In this document: positions 16,221 through 24,206 of the stretch, one piece after another
Position numbering within the stretch: the stretch's first letter is position 1
How the letters are laid out: the number at the start of each line of letters is the position of its first letter
Assembly: GCA_010692635.1 (NCBI GenBank)
Contig: JAAHGL010000020.1
Coordinates: 14,751 to 73,874, forward strand
DNA from: Symploca sp. SIO2C1
Lineage (GTDB): Bacteria; Cyanobacteriota; Cyanobacteriia; Cyanobacteriales; Coleofasciculaceae
Reading direction: 5' to 3'
Length of the DNA stretch: 59,124 nucleotides
Position numbers and translations under genes: made by a program
Notes under the pieces: model-generated
Database searches by the model: none
The model's input: only the letters and a program-made list of their open reading frames with translations
What the model was told of the DNA's origin: nothing

Positions 16221-17429
16221 ATGACACTAAAAATTGCTAAGTTTACCAATCAAACTTCTCATAACCACCTTCATGTTCCGGAAATTTCTGCAGAAACTGA
16301 TATCGAGGCTTTGAGTGGACTGTTACTGAAGGAATTGCGAGAGTGCATTGGTTCAACACCAAGCACTGCTCACCAGGTGACTAAGCGAATAGCAGTAGAG
16401 GTAGGACGAGTTTGTCACAAAAGTGACCGGATCCAAAGCTCAGGTCAAATCTACTCCTGGCAATTAACTCTGGCTCGTCACCGGCTTAAAAAGTATTTGT
16501 CTTATTATCAACTGGGTTCAAAACGTGGTCGTGTGGAACTCCATAGCAACCTTAGCGTTATGATTTATCGCCATGTTGCACCATCTCAATCCCAGTTAAA
16601 GTTTTCGGCTCGTTACAACTTAATTGAGGACTTTTTACAAGATTTTTATGTAGAGTCTCTCAAAGCCTTTCGGCGGGAAAATAAACTGGCTGACAATTAC
16701 ACCCCTCGTAGGCAACTTGAATTAGCTGAGTACATGGGATTTACTGAGCAATATGCTAAGCGGCGTATAACCTTGCGCAGTCGCGGTAGCCAACAGTTAA
16801 TTGTGCTAAGAGCACAGACTTTTGCTAAACGCCAACCCAGTGATACTCCCTTAGATATTGAACGAGCAGTGGAGTTTCCTAAGGGGGAAGCTGAGCAGGA
16901 ACAATCTCTCTCTGCCGTAATACAACAGCTGCGATCTCACCTTATCGCTCAAACTAATGACCCTAGTGAGGCAGTATTGCGAACTCGGGTAGTTAAGGAG
17001 CTATTGGAATACTTGGAAGAGCAAGGTCACTCAGACTGCGCGAATTACCTGGTATTAAAGCTCCAAGACCTTGCTGTTCCGGATATCGACGATATCCTCG
17101 GTTTGACACCCCGCCAACGGGACTACTTGCAACAGCGTTTTAAGTACCATGTGGAAAAATTTGCTCGTTCTTCTCACTGGAAACTGGTACACCAATGGCT
17201 AGGGGCAGACGTTGATCAAAAATTAGGAATGTCATCCCAGCAATGGGAGGAGTTTGTTCAACAACTGAATAACCAACAACTATTACTGTTGTCCCTCAAG
17301 CAAACACACCAAAGTGAGCAAAAGATTGCCAAAACATTAGAGTGCACACCTAAACAGGTGAAAAAGCGCTGGACTAAGGTTTTGGAATTAGCTTGGAAGA
17401 CTCGCAACTCAGAAGTTGCTGCTCAGTAG
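16221..17429 (+). CDS. HetZ-family protein
   Basis: 402 aa, close to the length of HetZ of Anabaena. Recognisable blocks are YYQLGSKRGRVELHSNLSVM (about 94-113), NLIEDFLQDFYVESLKAFRRE, then LGLTPRQRDYLQQRFKYHVEKF. The last part, KIAKTLECTPKQVKKRWTKVLELAW, is helix-turn-helix-like and resembles a sigma-factor region. HetZ controls early heterocyst differentiation, but homologues also exist in cyanobacteria that make no heterocysts, where the role is unclear. It lies just before the rplS-secE-nusG ribosomal cluster. Identification is by remembered similarity, so the family is likely and the subtype uncertain. Confidence 0.68.
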   Translation: MTLKIAKFTNQTSHNHLHVPEISAETDIEALSGLLLKELRECIGSTPSTAHQVTKRIAVEVGRVCHKSDRIQSSGQIYSWQLTLARHRLKKYLSYYQLGSKRGRVELHSNLSVMIYRHVAPSQSQLKFSARYNLIEDFLQDFYVESLKAFRRENKLADNYTPRRQLELAEYMGFTEQYAKRRITLRSRGSQQLIVLRAQTFAKRQPSDTPLDIERAVEFPKGEAEQEQSLSAVIQQLRSHLIAQTNDPSEAVLRTRVVKELLEYLEEQGHSDCANYLVLKLQDLAVPDIDDILGLTPRQRDYLQQRFKYHVEKFARSSHWKLVHQWLGADVDQKLGMSSQQWEEFVQQLNNQQLLLLSLKQTHQSEQKIAKTLECTPKQVKKRWTKVLELAWKTRNSEVAAQ

Positions 17430-17629
17430 TAAGCTGTAGTCTCTTTTGGCATGACTGTGGGATAGGCATCTCGCCTGTCCCTCCTTACGGGATGAGTGGC
17501 TACTTACAAAGTAGGCAGGGTGTGGGGTGTAGGGAAGAATACCAACCCAAAATGGCTCACGCTTTTGAACTGCTTGTTACCCCGTCAGACCTACCACCTA
17601 CCACCTATCACCTAAGACCTAGTTTTAGG

Positions 17630-17635
17630 TATAAT
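17630..17635 (+). promoter_or_regulatory. Candidate -10 element before rplS
   Basis: TATAAT, preceded by TTTTAGG, lies 28 bp before the rplS ATG. No good -35 hexamer is visible at the usual distance, where CCTACCA/CCTATCA heptamers occupy the sequence. Tentative. Confidence 0.35.
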
Positions 17636-17663
17636 CAAATGCTGTGATTTTTGTAAGAAAACG

Positions 17664-18026
17664 ATGAAAGCTCAAGAGATTATTCGCTCAATTGAAGCTG
17701 AACAGCTCAAATCAGACCTACCAAAGATCTACGTAGGAGATACCGTAAGGGTTGGAGTGCGCATTCGAGAAGGTGAAAAGGAAAGGATACAACCTTACGA
17801 AGGCACGGTAATTGCCATGCGTAATGGCGGAATTAATGAAACAATTACTGTCAGACGTATCTTCCAAGGGGTTGGTGTAGAGCGAGTCTTCCTCCTACAT
17901 TCTCCCCGAATTGACAAGATTAAAGTGATGCGTCGAGGTAAAGTGCGACGAGCAAAGCTGTATTATTTAAGGGATCGCGTTGGTAAGGCTACTCGTGTAA
18001 AACAACGTTTCGACCGCAATCAATAA
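17664..18026 (+). CDS. rplS: 50S ribosomal protein L19
   Basis: 120 aa, normal length. [20 protein letters not shown] (about 26-45), then [21 protein letters not shown] and [19 protein letters not shown] are standard L19. It sits at the 30S-50S interface of the ribosome. It begins the cyanobacterial order rplS, tRNA-Trp, secE, nusG, rplK, rplA, rplJ, rplL. Confidence 0.98.
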   Translation: MKAQEIIRSIEAEQLKSDLPKIYVGDTVRVGVRIREGEKERIQPYEGTVIAMRNGGINETITVRRIFQGVGVERVFLLHSPRIDKIKVMRRGKVRRAKLYYLRDRVGKATRVKQRFDRNQ

Positions 18027-18110
18027 GTAAAACAAAAGTCTACTTGGTGTTGAGGTCCTGATTGGGTTACACTTAAATAAGTGAGAGTTAAAGGTCTAAT
18101 CCTTTTGTGT

Positions 18111-18183
18111 GCGCTCTTAGTTCAGTTGGTAGAACGCAGGTCTCCAAAACCTGATGTCGGGGGTTCAAGTCCTCCAGGGCGCG
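18111..18183 (+). tRNA. tRNA-Trp (anticodon CCA)
   Basis: 73 nt. The acceptor arm GCGCTCT pairs with AGGGCGC (one G-U), discriminator G. The anticodon loop CTCCAAA gives CCA. The T-arm GGGGGTTCAAGTCCTCC is present and the 3' CCA is not encoded. Its place between rplS and secE is typical. Confidence 0.95.
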
Positions 18184-18237
18184 CTCTCAACTAGCTAATG
18201 AGAGTAATTTCTAAAATGTAAAAATAAAAAATTTTGC

Positions 18238-18301
18238 GTCTGCCCAAAGTCATAAATGTTGCTTAATGAAGCACATCAAATTAAAAGACTTTCGGGTAGA
18301 C
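18238..18301. other. Inverted repeat in the secE leader
   Basis: GTCTGCCCAAAGTC (18238-18251) and GACTTTCGGGTAGAC (18287-18301) can pair over about 13 positions around a 35-base loop. It could be a leader structure for secE-nusG or a weak terminator after the tRNA; there is no T-run. Confidence 0.4.
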
Positions 18302-18376
18302 TTATGGTGTGAGTGATTGCTAAGTCTATTACCAGAAGATATCTCACCGCTGCATTGATGGGGGAGACAACAAATT

Positions 18377-18604
18377 GTGGCAAAGAAAGCTAAAACTGAA
18401 CCAGACATTAAAGAAACTACATCTGGGTTTAATGCTATGGAGTTTCTTCAGGGTACGAAGGAGGAACTTACTAAAGTAGTTTGGCCTAGTCGGCAGCAGT
18501 TAATTAGCGAATCTGTAGCTGTGCTGCTGATGGTTATCCTTTCTGCTACCACTATTTATTTTGTGGATCAATTATTTTTGTGGTTATCAGGACGGATATT
18601 TTGA
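18377..18604 (+). CDS. secE: Preprotein translocase subunit SecE
   Basis: 75 aa, GTG start. FLQGTKEELTKVVWPSRQQL is the conserved amphipathic SecE segment, followed by the single membrane span at about 48-70. The short bacterial form is normal for cyanobacteria. It is part of the SecYEG channel. Its stop shares one base with the nusG start (TGATG), so the genes are coupled. Confidence 0.95.
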   Translation: MAKKAKTEPDIKETTSGFNAMEFLQGTKEELTKVVWPSRQQLISESVAVLLMVILSATTIYFVDQLFLWLSGRIF

Positions 18605-19224
18605 TGAGTTTTGCAACAGAAGACGATTCGTTTGATTCCGATCAAACGTCAGAAGTATCCCTAAAACCACGTTGGTATGCAGTTCAGGTGGCATCTGGCT
18701 GTGAAAAGCGGGTTAAAACCAATCTGGAACAGCGTATTCAAACTCTAGATGTAGCTGACCAGATTTTAAAAGTACAGATTCCGCAGACACCAACGGTAAA
18801 AATCCGTAAGGATGGTTCTCGGCAGCATTTGGAAGAGAAAGTTTTCCCAGGCTATGTGTTAGTCCAAATGGTGATGGATGATCATGCTTGGCAGGTTGTC
18901 AAAAATACACCAAATGTGATTAACTTCGTTGGGGCAGAACAAAAACGTCGCTATGGCAGGGGGCGTGGTCATGTTAAACCAGTGCCTCTGAGTCCAGGAG
19001 AAGTTGAACGGATCTTCAAACAGGCAGAGGAACAAGAACCAGTTGTCAAAGTCGATATGGCAACTGGAGACAAAATTGTGGTGTTGTCTGGTCCGTTTAA
19101 AGAATTTGAAGGCGAGGTGATTGAAGTTAGCCCCGAAAGGAGTAAGCTGAAGGCATTACTCTCAATCTTTGGGCGGGATACGCCAGTGGAATTGGAATTT
19201 AATCAGGTGGAAAAAACAAGCTAG
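18604..19224 (+). CDS. nusG: Transcription termination/antitermination protein NusG
   Basis: 206 aa from the ATG at 18604. The NGN domain ([20 protein letters not shown], then [16 protein letters not shown] and [10 protein letters not shown]) is followed by the KOW domain ([20 protein letters not shown], then [18 protein letters not shown]). It binds RNA polymerase and couples to ribosomes and Rho where present. Standard gene and place. Confidence 0.97.
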   Translation: MSFATEDDSFDSDQTSEVSLKPRWYAVQVASGCEKRVKTNLEQRIQTLDVADQILKVQIPQTPTVKIRKDGSRQHLEEKVFPGYVLVQMVMDDHAWQVVKNTPNVINFVGAEQKRRYGRGRGHVKPVPLSPGEVERIFKQAEEQEPVVKVDMATGDKIVVLSGPFKEFEGEVIEVSPERSKLKALLSIFGRDTPVELEFNQVEKTS

Positions 19225-19226
19225 AA

Positions 19227-19652
19227 ATGGCAAAAAAAGTTGTTGCAATAATTAAATTGGCTCTTCCGGCAGGAAAAGCTAATCCAGCTCCACCAGTAGG
19301 ACCAGCACTGGGTCAACATGGGGTTAATATTATGGCGTTCTGTAAAGAATACAACGCTAGAACCTCCGACCAAGCTGGCATGGTGATACCTGTAGAGATC
19401 TCGGTTTTTGAGGATCGCAGCTTTACTTTTATTCTCAAAACTCCGCCAGCATCGGTGCTCATTAAAAAGGCAGCTGGGATTGAAAAAGGAGCAAGTGAAC
19501 CCAATAAACAGAAAGTTGGGTCAATTACTCGTACACAGCTCCAAGAAATTGCCCAGACAAAAATGCCAGACCTCAATGCTAATGATATTGAAGCAGCGAT
19601 GAAGATTGTGGAAGGCACTGCCAAAAACATGGGTGTAGCGATCGCGGATTAG
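19227..19652 (+). CDS. rplK: 50S ribosomal protein L11
   Basis: 141 aa, standard length. The N-terminal [20 protein letters not shown] and the C-terminal rRNA-binding [20 protein letters not shown] are diagnostic. It forms the stalk base of the 50S subunit. It starts 2 bp after nusG. Confidence 0.98.
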   Translation: MAKKVVAIIKLALPAGKANPAPPVGPALGQHGVNIMAFCKEYNARTSDQAGMVIPVEISVFEDRSFTFILKTPPASVLIKKAAGIEKGASEPNKQKVGSITRTQLQEIAQTKMPDLNANDIEAAMKIVEGTAKNMGVAIAD

Positions 19653-19787
19653 AAGCTTGTTATTTGTGATTGATTATTGGTTATTTGTCAAGGATGACCA
19701 ATACTCGATGAAAAATAAACTTGCTCAGTTTTGTCAACATTAGAGGGGGAGAAGTTAGCGCTTCGTCACTTACCCCAGGAGATATAG

Positions 19788-20507
19788 ATGCAAAAAAAGA
19801 TATCGCGCCGACTAGAGGAACTGCAAAAAAAAGTTGAAAAAGATCGGCTTTACGAACCCTTAGAAGCGCTCAAAATCTTAAAGGAAACCGCTACAGCCAA
19901 GTTTCCAGAATCAGCGGAAGTGCACATCCGTTTGGGAATTGATCCAAAGTATACCGATCAGCAACTACGGACAACCGTAGCTTTACCCAAGGGAACAGGT
20001 CAAACCGTGCGAGTTGCTGTGATTGCCAAAGGTGAGAAAGTTACAGCAGCTAGTAACGCTGGTGCTGATTTAGTCGGTTCTGAAGATTTAATTGAAGACA
20101 TTCAAAAAGGCATGATGGACTTTGACCGGTTGATTGCCACACCGGACATGATGCCACAGGTAGCCAAGTTAGGTCGTCTTTTGGGACCAAGGGGACTAAT
20201 GCCTTCTCCTAAAGGTGGAACAGTCACCCCCAATGTGGCACAAGCAGTTGAAGAGGTCAAAGCTGGTAAACTAGAGTTTCGGGCAGACCGCACTGGTATC
20301 GTTCATGTTATGTTTGGTAAGGCTTCTTTTCCCGCTGAAGACCTGCTAGTGAATCTTAAAGCCTTGCAGGAAACTATCGACCGTAACCGTCCTTCGGGTG
20401 CCAAAGGTCGTTATTGGCGTACTATGTATGTATCTGCCACAATGGGACCAGCAATTGGAGTTGATATCAATGCCCTGCGTGACATGAGAACCCAGGATGC
20501 TGCCTAA
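19788..20507 (+). CDS. rplA: 50S ribosomal protein L1
   Basis: 239 aa. [20 protein letters not shown] and [20 protein letters not shown] are the L1 signature. It binds the mobile L1 stalk and in many bacteria represses translation of its own operon. The 135-bp gap from rplK is longer than usual but holds no gene. Confidence 0.98.
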   Translation: MQKKISRRLEELQKKVEKDRLYEPLEALKILKETATAKFPESAEVHIRLGIDPKYTDQQLRTTVALPKGTGQTVRVAVIAKGEKVTAASNAGADLVGSEDLIEDIQKGMMDFDRLIATPDMMPQVAKLGRLLGPRGLMPSPKGGTVTPNVAQAVEEVKAGKLEFRADRTGIVHVMFGKASFPAEDLLVNLKALQETIDRNRPSGAKGRYWRTMYVSATMGPAIGVDINALRDMRTQDAA

Positions 20508-20559
20508 ATTAAGAGTCAGACAAATTCTAAATCTCCAAGCGAAAAATTGAATCTGTTTG

Positions 20560-20745
20560 TACCAAAGACAGCAGGAGCAAATTACTTAATATCCTGCCGA
20601 GGTCAATGCCCTAAGTATCTGCTTTACCATCAGCTTTAACCAGTCGAGTGGTCTAGCATACTAGAGGCAAAGAATAACCCCGGCATGGCGTCCGGGGTTA
20701 AATCTTGGTGATTAGTTGTTTATCTACAAGCAACGAAGGAGGTGA
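20560..20745 (+). promoter_or_regulatory. Candidate L10 leader (autoregulatory 5' region of rplJL)
   Basis: The 245-bp gap between rplA and rplJ contains paired segments. It ends with a perfect GC-rich hairpin, AACCCCGG/CCGGGGTT, at 20676-20699, followed by AAATCTTG and then the AAGGAGGTGA ribosome site at 20736-20745. In most bacteria an L10(L12)4-binding leader lies exactly here. The position and hairpin support the call; I could not fold the whole leader. Confidence 0.55.
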
Positions 20746-20752
20746 GAAGAGA

Positions 20753-21319
20753 ATGGGTAGAACACTAGAAAATAAACAAGAAATTGTCGCTGATCTCAAG
20801 CAACTCTTGAGTGAATCTCAGCTAGCAGTAGTCATTGATTACCAAGGATTGTCTGTGGCTGAGATTACCGACTTACGTAATCGTCTGCGTGAAACTGGCA
20901 CTATCTGCAAAGTGACGAAAAACACGCTAATGCGGCGTGCCGTTGAAGAGGATGAAAACTGGCAACCGATGACGGAATTCCTTGCCGGTTCATCCGCCTT
21001 CATACTAGTAAAAGACGACATTGGTGGAGCAATTAGAGCTTACCAGGACTTCAAAAAAGCCACCAAGAAGACAGAGTTTCGCGGCGGCGTGATGCAAGGT
21101 CGAGCCTTGAATGAAGCGGAAGTTAAAGCGATCGCTGACTTGCCTTCAAAAGAGGAACTGATCGCGCAAATCGCTGGTGCGATTAATTCCATCGCAACCA
21201 AAATTGCTGTGGGAATCAAGGAAGTACCATCTTCTCTTGGTCGTGGTATCAACGAAGTACCAGCATCCCTAAATCGCAGCATACAAGCAATTGCTGCCAA
21301 AGAGGAAGGTGGTGGTTAG
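20753..21319 (+). CDS. rplJ: 50S ribosomal protein L10
   Basis: 188 aa from the ATG at 20753, chosen because of the strong AAGGAGGTGA eight bases upstream and the conserved start MGRTLENKQEIVADLKQLL. LAVVIDYQGLSVAEITDLRN and KVTKNTLMRRAVEE are standard. The C-terminal helix, which binds L7/L12 dimers, runs from about 140 and contains two similar stretches (EVPSSLGRGI and EVPASLNRSI). It is the base of the ribosomal stalk. Confidence 0.97.
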   Translation: MGRTLENKQEIVADLKQLLSESQLAVVIDYQGLSVAEITDLRNRLRETGTICKVTKNTLMRRAVEEDENWQPMTEFLAGSSAFILVKDDIGGAIRAYQDFKKATKKTEFRGGVMQGRALNEAEVKAIADLPSKEELIAQIAGAINSIATKIAVGIKEVPSSLGRGINEVPASLNRSIQAIAAKEEGGG

Positions 21320-21361
21320 CAATACTGGGTTTCTTTCATTAGTTACCAGTTATTAGCTACT

Positions 21362-21468
21362 AGTGCACCACGGCGGAAATAAGTGACCAGTTTGAGATCG
21401 ATAGAATCCTTACGACCTAAGCATTCTTAATTCTTAATTCTTAATTCTTAATTCCGCGCAGCGGCACT
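21362..21468. mobile_element. 107-bp MITE-like element between rplJ and rplL, copy 1
   Basis: The unit begins AGTGCACCACGGCGGAAATA and ends AATTCCGCGCAGCGGCACT, imperfect inverted termini, with a TTAATTC heptamer run inside. A second copy of exactly the same length and order is at 44973-45079, and a partial left end at about 48947-48975. It has entered the gap of the rplJ-rplL operon. Confidence 0.8.
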
Positions 21469-21518
21469 AGCTCTCCCACAAACAACAAACAACCAAAAAC
21501 AAACAAAGGAGTTTATCA

Positions 21519-21923
21519 ATGTCTGCTGCAACTGAAGAAATTCTGGAAAAATTAAAATCACTGACTTTGCTAGAAGCCTCTGAGTTAGTTAAGGAAATTG
21601 AAGAAGCTTTCGGTGTTAGTGCCGCTGCTCCTGCTGGAGGCATGATGATGATGGCTGGCGGTGCTGCTGCTGGTGGTGGTGGTGCTCCTGCTGAAGAAGT
21701 TGAAGAGAAAACCGAGTTTGATGTTATTCTTGAAGAAGTTCCAGCCGATAAGAAGATTGCCATTCTCAAGGTAGTACGGACGATGACCGGTTTAGGTCTC
21801 AAGGAAGCTAAAGAGGTAGTCGAATCAGCACCCAAACCAATTAAGGAAGCAGTTGCTAAAGACGCTGCTGAGGAAGCTAAGAAGCAACTGGAAGAAGCAG
21901 GTGCTAAAGTATCCGTTAAGTAA
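21519..21923 (+). CDS. rplL: 50S ribosomal protein L7/L12
   Basis: 134 aa. The N-terminal dimerisation part ([20 protein letters not shown]), an Ala/Gly/Met hinge and the globular C-terminal domain ([20 protein letters not shown], then [11 protein letters not shown]) are all present. AAAGGAG at 21503-21510 is the ribosome site. A mobile element separates it from rplJ, and a strong terminator follows. Confidence 0.98.
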   Translation: MSAATEEILEKLKSLTLLEASELVKEIEEAFGVSAAAPAGGMMMMAGGAAAGGGGAPAEEVEEKTEFDVILEEVPADKKIAILKVVRTMTGLGLKEAKEVVESAPKPIKEAVAKDAAEEAKKQLEEAGAKVSVK

Positions 21924-21979
21924 AAAGCTGAACAGAATAGCTTAAATTCCCTCCTTCTTTAGGAGGAGATGCAAACAAT

Positions 21980-22012
21980 AAAATTAATCCTCCATTGAGG
22001 AGGATTAATTTT
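21980..22012 (+). terminator. Strong hairpin terminator after rplL
   Basis: AAAATTAATCCTCC (21980-21993) pairs perfectly over 14 bp with GGAGGATTAATTTT (21999-22012) around a 5-base loop, ending in T residues. It works in either direction and also faces the end of murE. Confidence 0.9.
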
Positions 22013-22084
22013 ACTATAAGGCAGTATGAAGATAACTGCTGCTAACCGGTAATGATCGAAAAATTGGTATAAGTTCTGAATTGG

Positions 22085-23578
22085 TTAAAATCGCTCACCT
22101 AAAGCCTCTCGTGCTTGCTCTCGATCATCAAAGTGGATTTTTTCAGTGCCTAGAATTTGATAGTCTTCATGACCTTTACCGGCAATTAAAACTCCATCTC
22201 CCGGTTTAGCCTGCAAAATAGCACGGCGAATGGCAGTGGCGCGATCGCTAATTACCATTGGTTCTACTGTAGAAGGAATACCCTCTAAAATATCCTGCAA
22301 GATGCCTTCTGGGTCTTCTGTACGAGGGTTATCAGAAGTTACCACCGGCACATCAGCCAGTTCAGCAGCAATTTTACCCATTTGAGGGCGCTTAGTGCGA
22401 TCGCGATCGCCTCCACAACCAAAAACACAAATTATCCTACCCTGAATAAAAGGTCGCGCAGCCTTGAGCAAATTCTGTAAACTATCCGGTGTGTGAGCAT
22501 AATCTACAATCACACTAATATCCTGTTCTGGCTGGATTTGTACTCGTTCCATCCGTCCCGGTACACCGGGAAATTCCGGTAATGCTTCGACTATGCAATC
22601 TAAATCTAAACCGAGATGTAAAGCTGCTCCTACTCCTGCCAGCATATTGGAAATATTGAACTGACCAACCAAAGGTAAACGGAAGGTAGCCTCTCCAGCA
22701 ATAGTATGCAGTTTACCGCTGACTCCATTCGATTCATAGTTTAAATCACTTGTCCACAAGTCAGCCGCTGAATTATCCACACTATAGCTCCAGACTTGCC
22801 CTGCATCCAATTTTTCAATTAACCTTCTGCCATAGGGATCATCTGCATTAATGACTGCCCTATTTTGGAGATAATCAGGACTAAACATTAGTGCTTTTGC
22901 TGCGAAGTAATCCTCTAAATCGCGGTGGAAGTCTAAATGGTCTTGGGTAAGATTAGTAAATACCGCAACTTCAAAAGGACAACCCATTACTCGATGTTGC
23001 GCCAAGGCATGAGAACTCACTTCCATTACCGCTAGCTGGCATCCTGCTGTTACAGCTGAACTGAGCTGCTGTTGTAATTCCACGGCAAAGGGTGTGGTAT
23101 AAGCTGCCGTTTCCTTAAAACCTGGCCAGCGAGCATAGAGTGTACCAAATAGTGCCGTTGGTTTTGGTGACTTGGCACAGGAAAGCAGATATTCAATTAA
23201 GAGTGTAGTAGTAGTTTTGCCATTAGTACCAGTAACTCCCACCAGCTTCAGCTGCTGAGCTGGATAATTGTAGAAGCTGGTTGCTGCTTGAGCGCAAGCT
23301 ATACTCATGTCTTCTGCTGTAACAATACAAGCCTTCCCTTGGGGAGGACACTTAGCTACAGCCTGGGGAGAAATCATAGCAGCGATCGCACCAGAAGCGA
23401 TCGCATTTTCCCAGAATTCCCCACCATCTACCCTGGTTCCCTGCATACCAATAAATAAATCTCCCGGTTGGCAAGCATGGGAATTGGTAGAGAGTCCCTT
23501 TACCTCAGCATCTAGTGCCGGATGGCTAGGTATTTCTACAATGTTGGAAATTTTAGCCAATAATTCGCCTAGCTTCAT
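22085..23578 (-). CDS. murE: UDP-MurNAc-L-Ala-D-Glu:meso-diaminopimelate ligase MurE
   Basis: 497 aa. The N-terminal UDP-binding domain holds the stretch GLSTNSHACQPGDLFIGM. The central ATP domain has the P-loop VGVTGTNGKTTTTLL and FTNLTQDHLDFH. The C-terminal domain carries DNPRTEDP, the motif that selects meso-diaminopimelate. Usual length. It adds the third residue of the peptidoglycan stem peptide in the cytoplasm. It is followed downstream by the convergent ribosomal operon and preceded by a glutaredoxin-like gene. Confidence 0.97.
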   Translation of the reverse strand: MKLGELLAKISNIVEIPSHPALDAEVKGLSTNSHACQPGDLFIGMQGTRVDGGEFWENAIASGAIAAMISPQAVAKCPPQGKACIVTAEDMSIACAQAATSFYNYPAQQLKLVGVTGTNGKTTTTLLIEYLLSCAKSPKPTALFGTLYARWPGFKETAAYTTPFAVELQQQLSSAVTAGCQLAVMEVSSHALAQHRVMGCPFEVAVFTNLTQDHLDFHRDLEDYFAAKALMFSPDYLQNRAVINADDPYGRRLIEKLDAGQVWSYSVDNSAADLWTSDLNYESNGVSGKLHTIAGEATFRLPLVGQFNISNMLAGVGAALHLGLDLDCIVEALPEFPGVPGRMERVQIQPEQDISVIVDYAHTPDSLQNLLKAARPFIQGRIICVFGCGGDRDRTKRPQMGKIAAELADVPVVTSDNPRTEDPEGILQDILEGIPSTVEPMVISDRATAIRRAILQAKPGDGVLIAGKGHEDYQILGTEKIHFDDREQAREALGERF

Positions 23579-23614
23579 CTGAGCAACTCCTGATCCTTGA
23601 TCATTTCCACTCGC

Positions 23615-23887
23615 TTATTGTGCCTCATCTACCAGTAGATATTTCTGTAATATTCGCTCCAACTGGGGCACACTAGTGCGAGGAGAAGGGCGAGGTAACA
23701 TTTCTTCTTTACCACCCTTGTCTTGGCATAGTACTGGCACTTCATATTGATAAGCACCGAACCAATCTTCCCTAGTGGTAATATCTCGCACCTCCAGCTC
23801 AAAGTCCAAACCTTGAATCTGTTCTAGCTTTTCTTGTAGTCCCTCGCACAAATGGCAACCGGGTTTGCTGTAAAGAATTAATTGCAT
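23615..23887 (-). CDS. Glutaredoxin family (DUF836-like) protein
   Basis: 90 aa from the ATG at 23887; an upstream ATG at 23914 would add nine atypical residues. LILYSKPGCHLCEGLQEKLE holds the thioredoxin-fold active site C-x-x-C (CHLC). The cis-Pro strand YEVPVLC follows and the end is short. It is probably a small cytoplasmic thiol-disulfide protein. It lies 36 bp upstream of murE in the same direction and may share a transcript. Confidence 0.85.
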   Translation of the reverse strand: MQLILYSKPGCHLCEGLQEKLEQIQGLDFELEVRDITTREDWFGAYQYEVPVLCQDKGGKEEMLPRPSPRTSVPQLERILQKYLLVDEAQ

Positions 23888-23914
23888 ACTATTGCATCTA
23901 CTCCTTAACTTCAC

Positions 23915-24206
23915 AGGTCAATTTTCGACTTGGTGCCAGATCTCAGCTTTTGACGGACGCGATAGCGCAAGCGCTGCTGCAAGCAGGGTGAGGTGAAATT
24001 TACAGTGGCTCTCAAGAAACATGAGGCTCCGAGGCTCCGAGGCTCCGAGGCTCCGGAGGAGGTAGGAGGTAGGAGGTAGAAGGAAAGAGGATTTGACAAA
24101 AGTTTCTTCACTCATTACTCATTACTCATTACTCATTACTCAAAAAAGCTCTCCCACACCTTTTTGCGTTCACCCGATCGCATCCGCAATAAAGGTCAGA
24201 AACAAA
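23915..24206. repeat. Spacer made of short repeats
   Basis: No gene is present. In order it holds a 30-bp sequence (GTCAATTTTCGACTTGGTGC..., 23921-23950) repeated at 47798-47828, a GAGGCTCC octamer array (24021-24056), GGTAGGA heptamers, and a stretch 24061-24153 with ACTCATT heptamers. That last stretch recurs almost unchanged at 55001-55079. Confidence 0.8.
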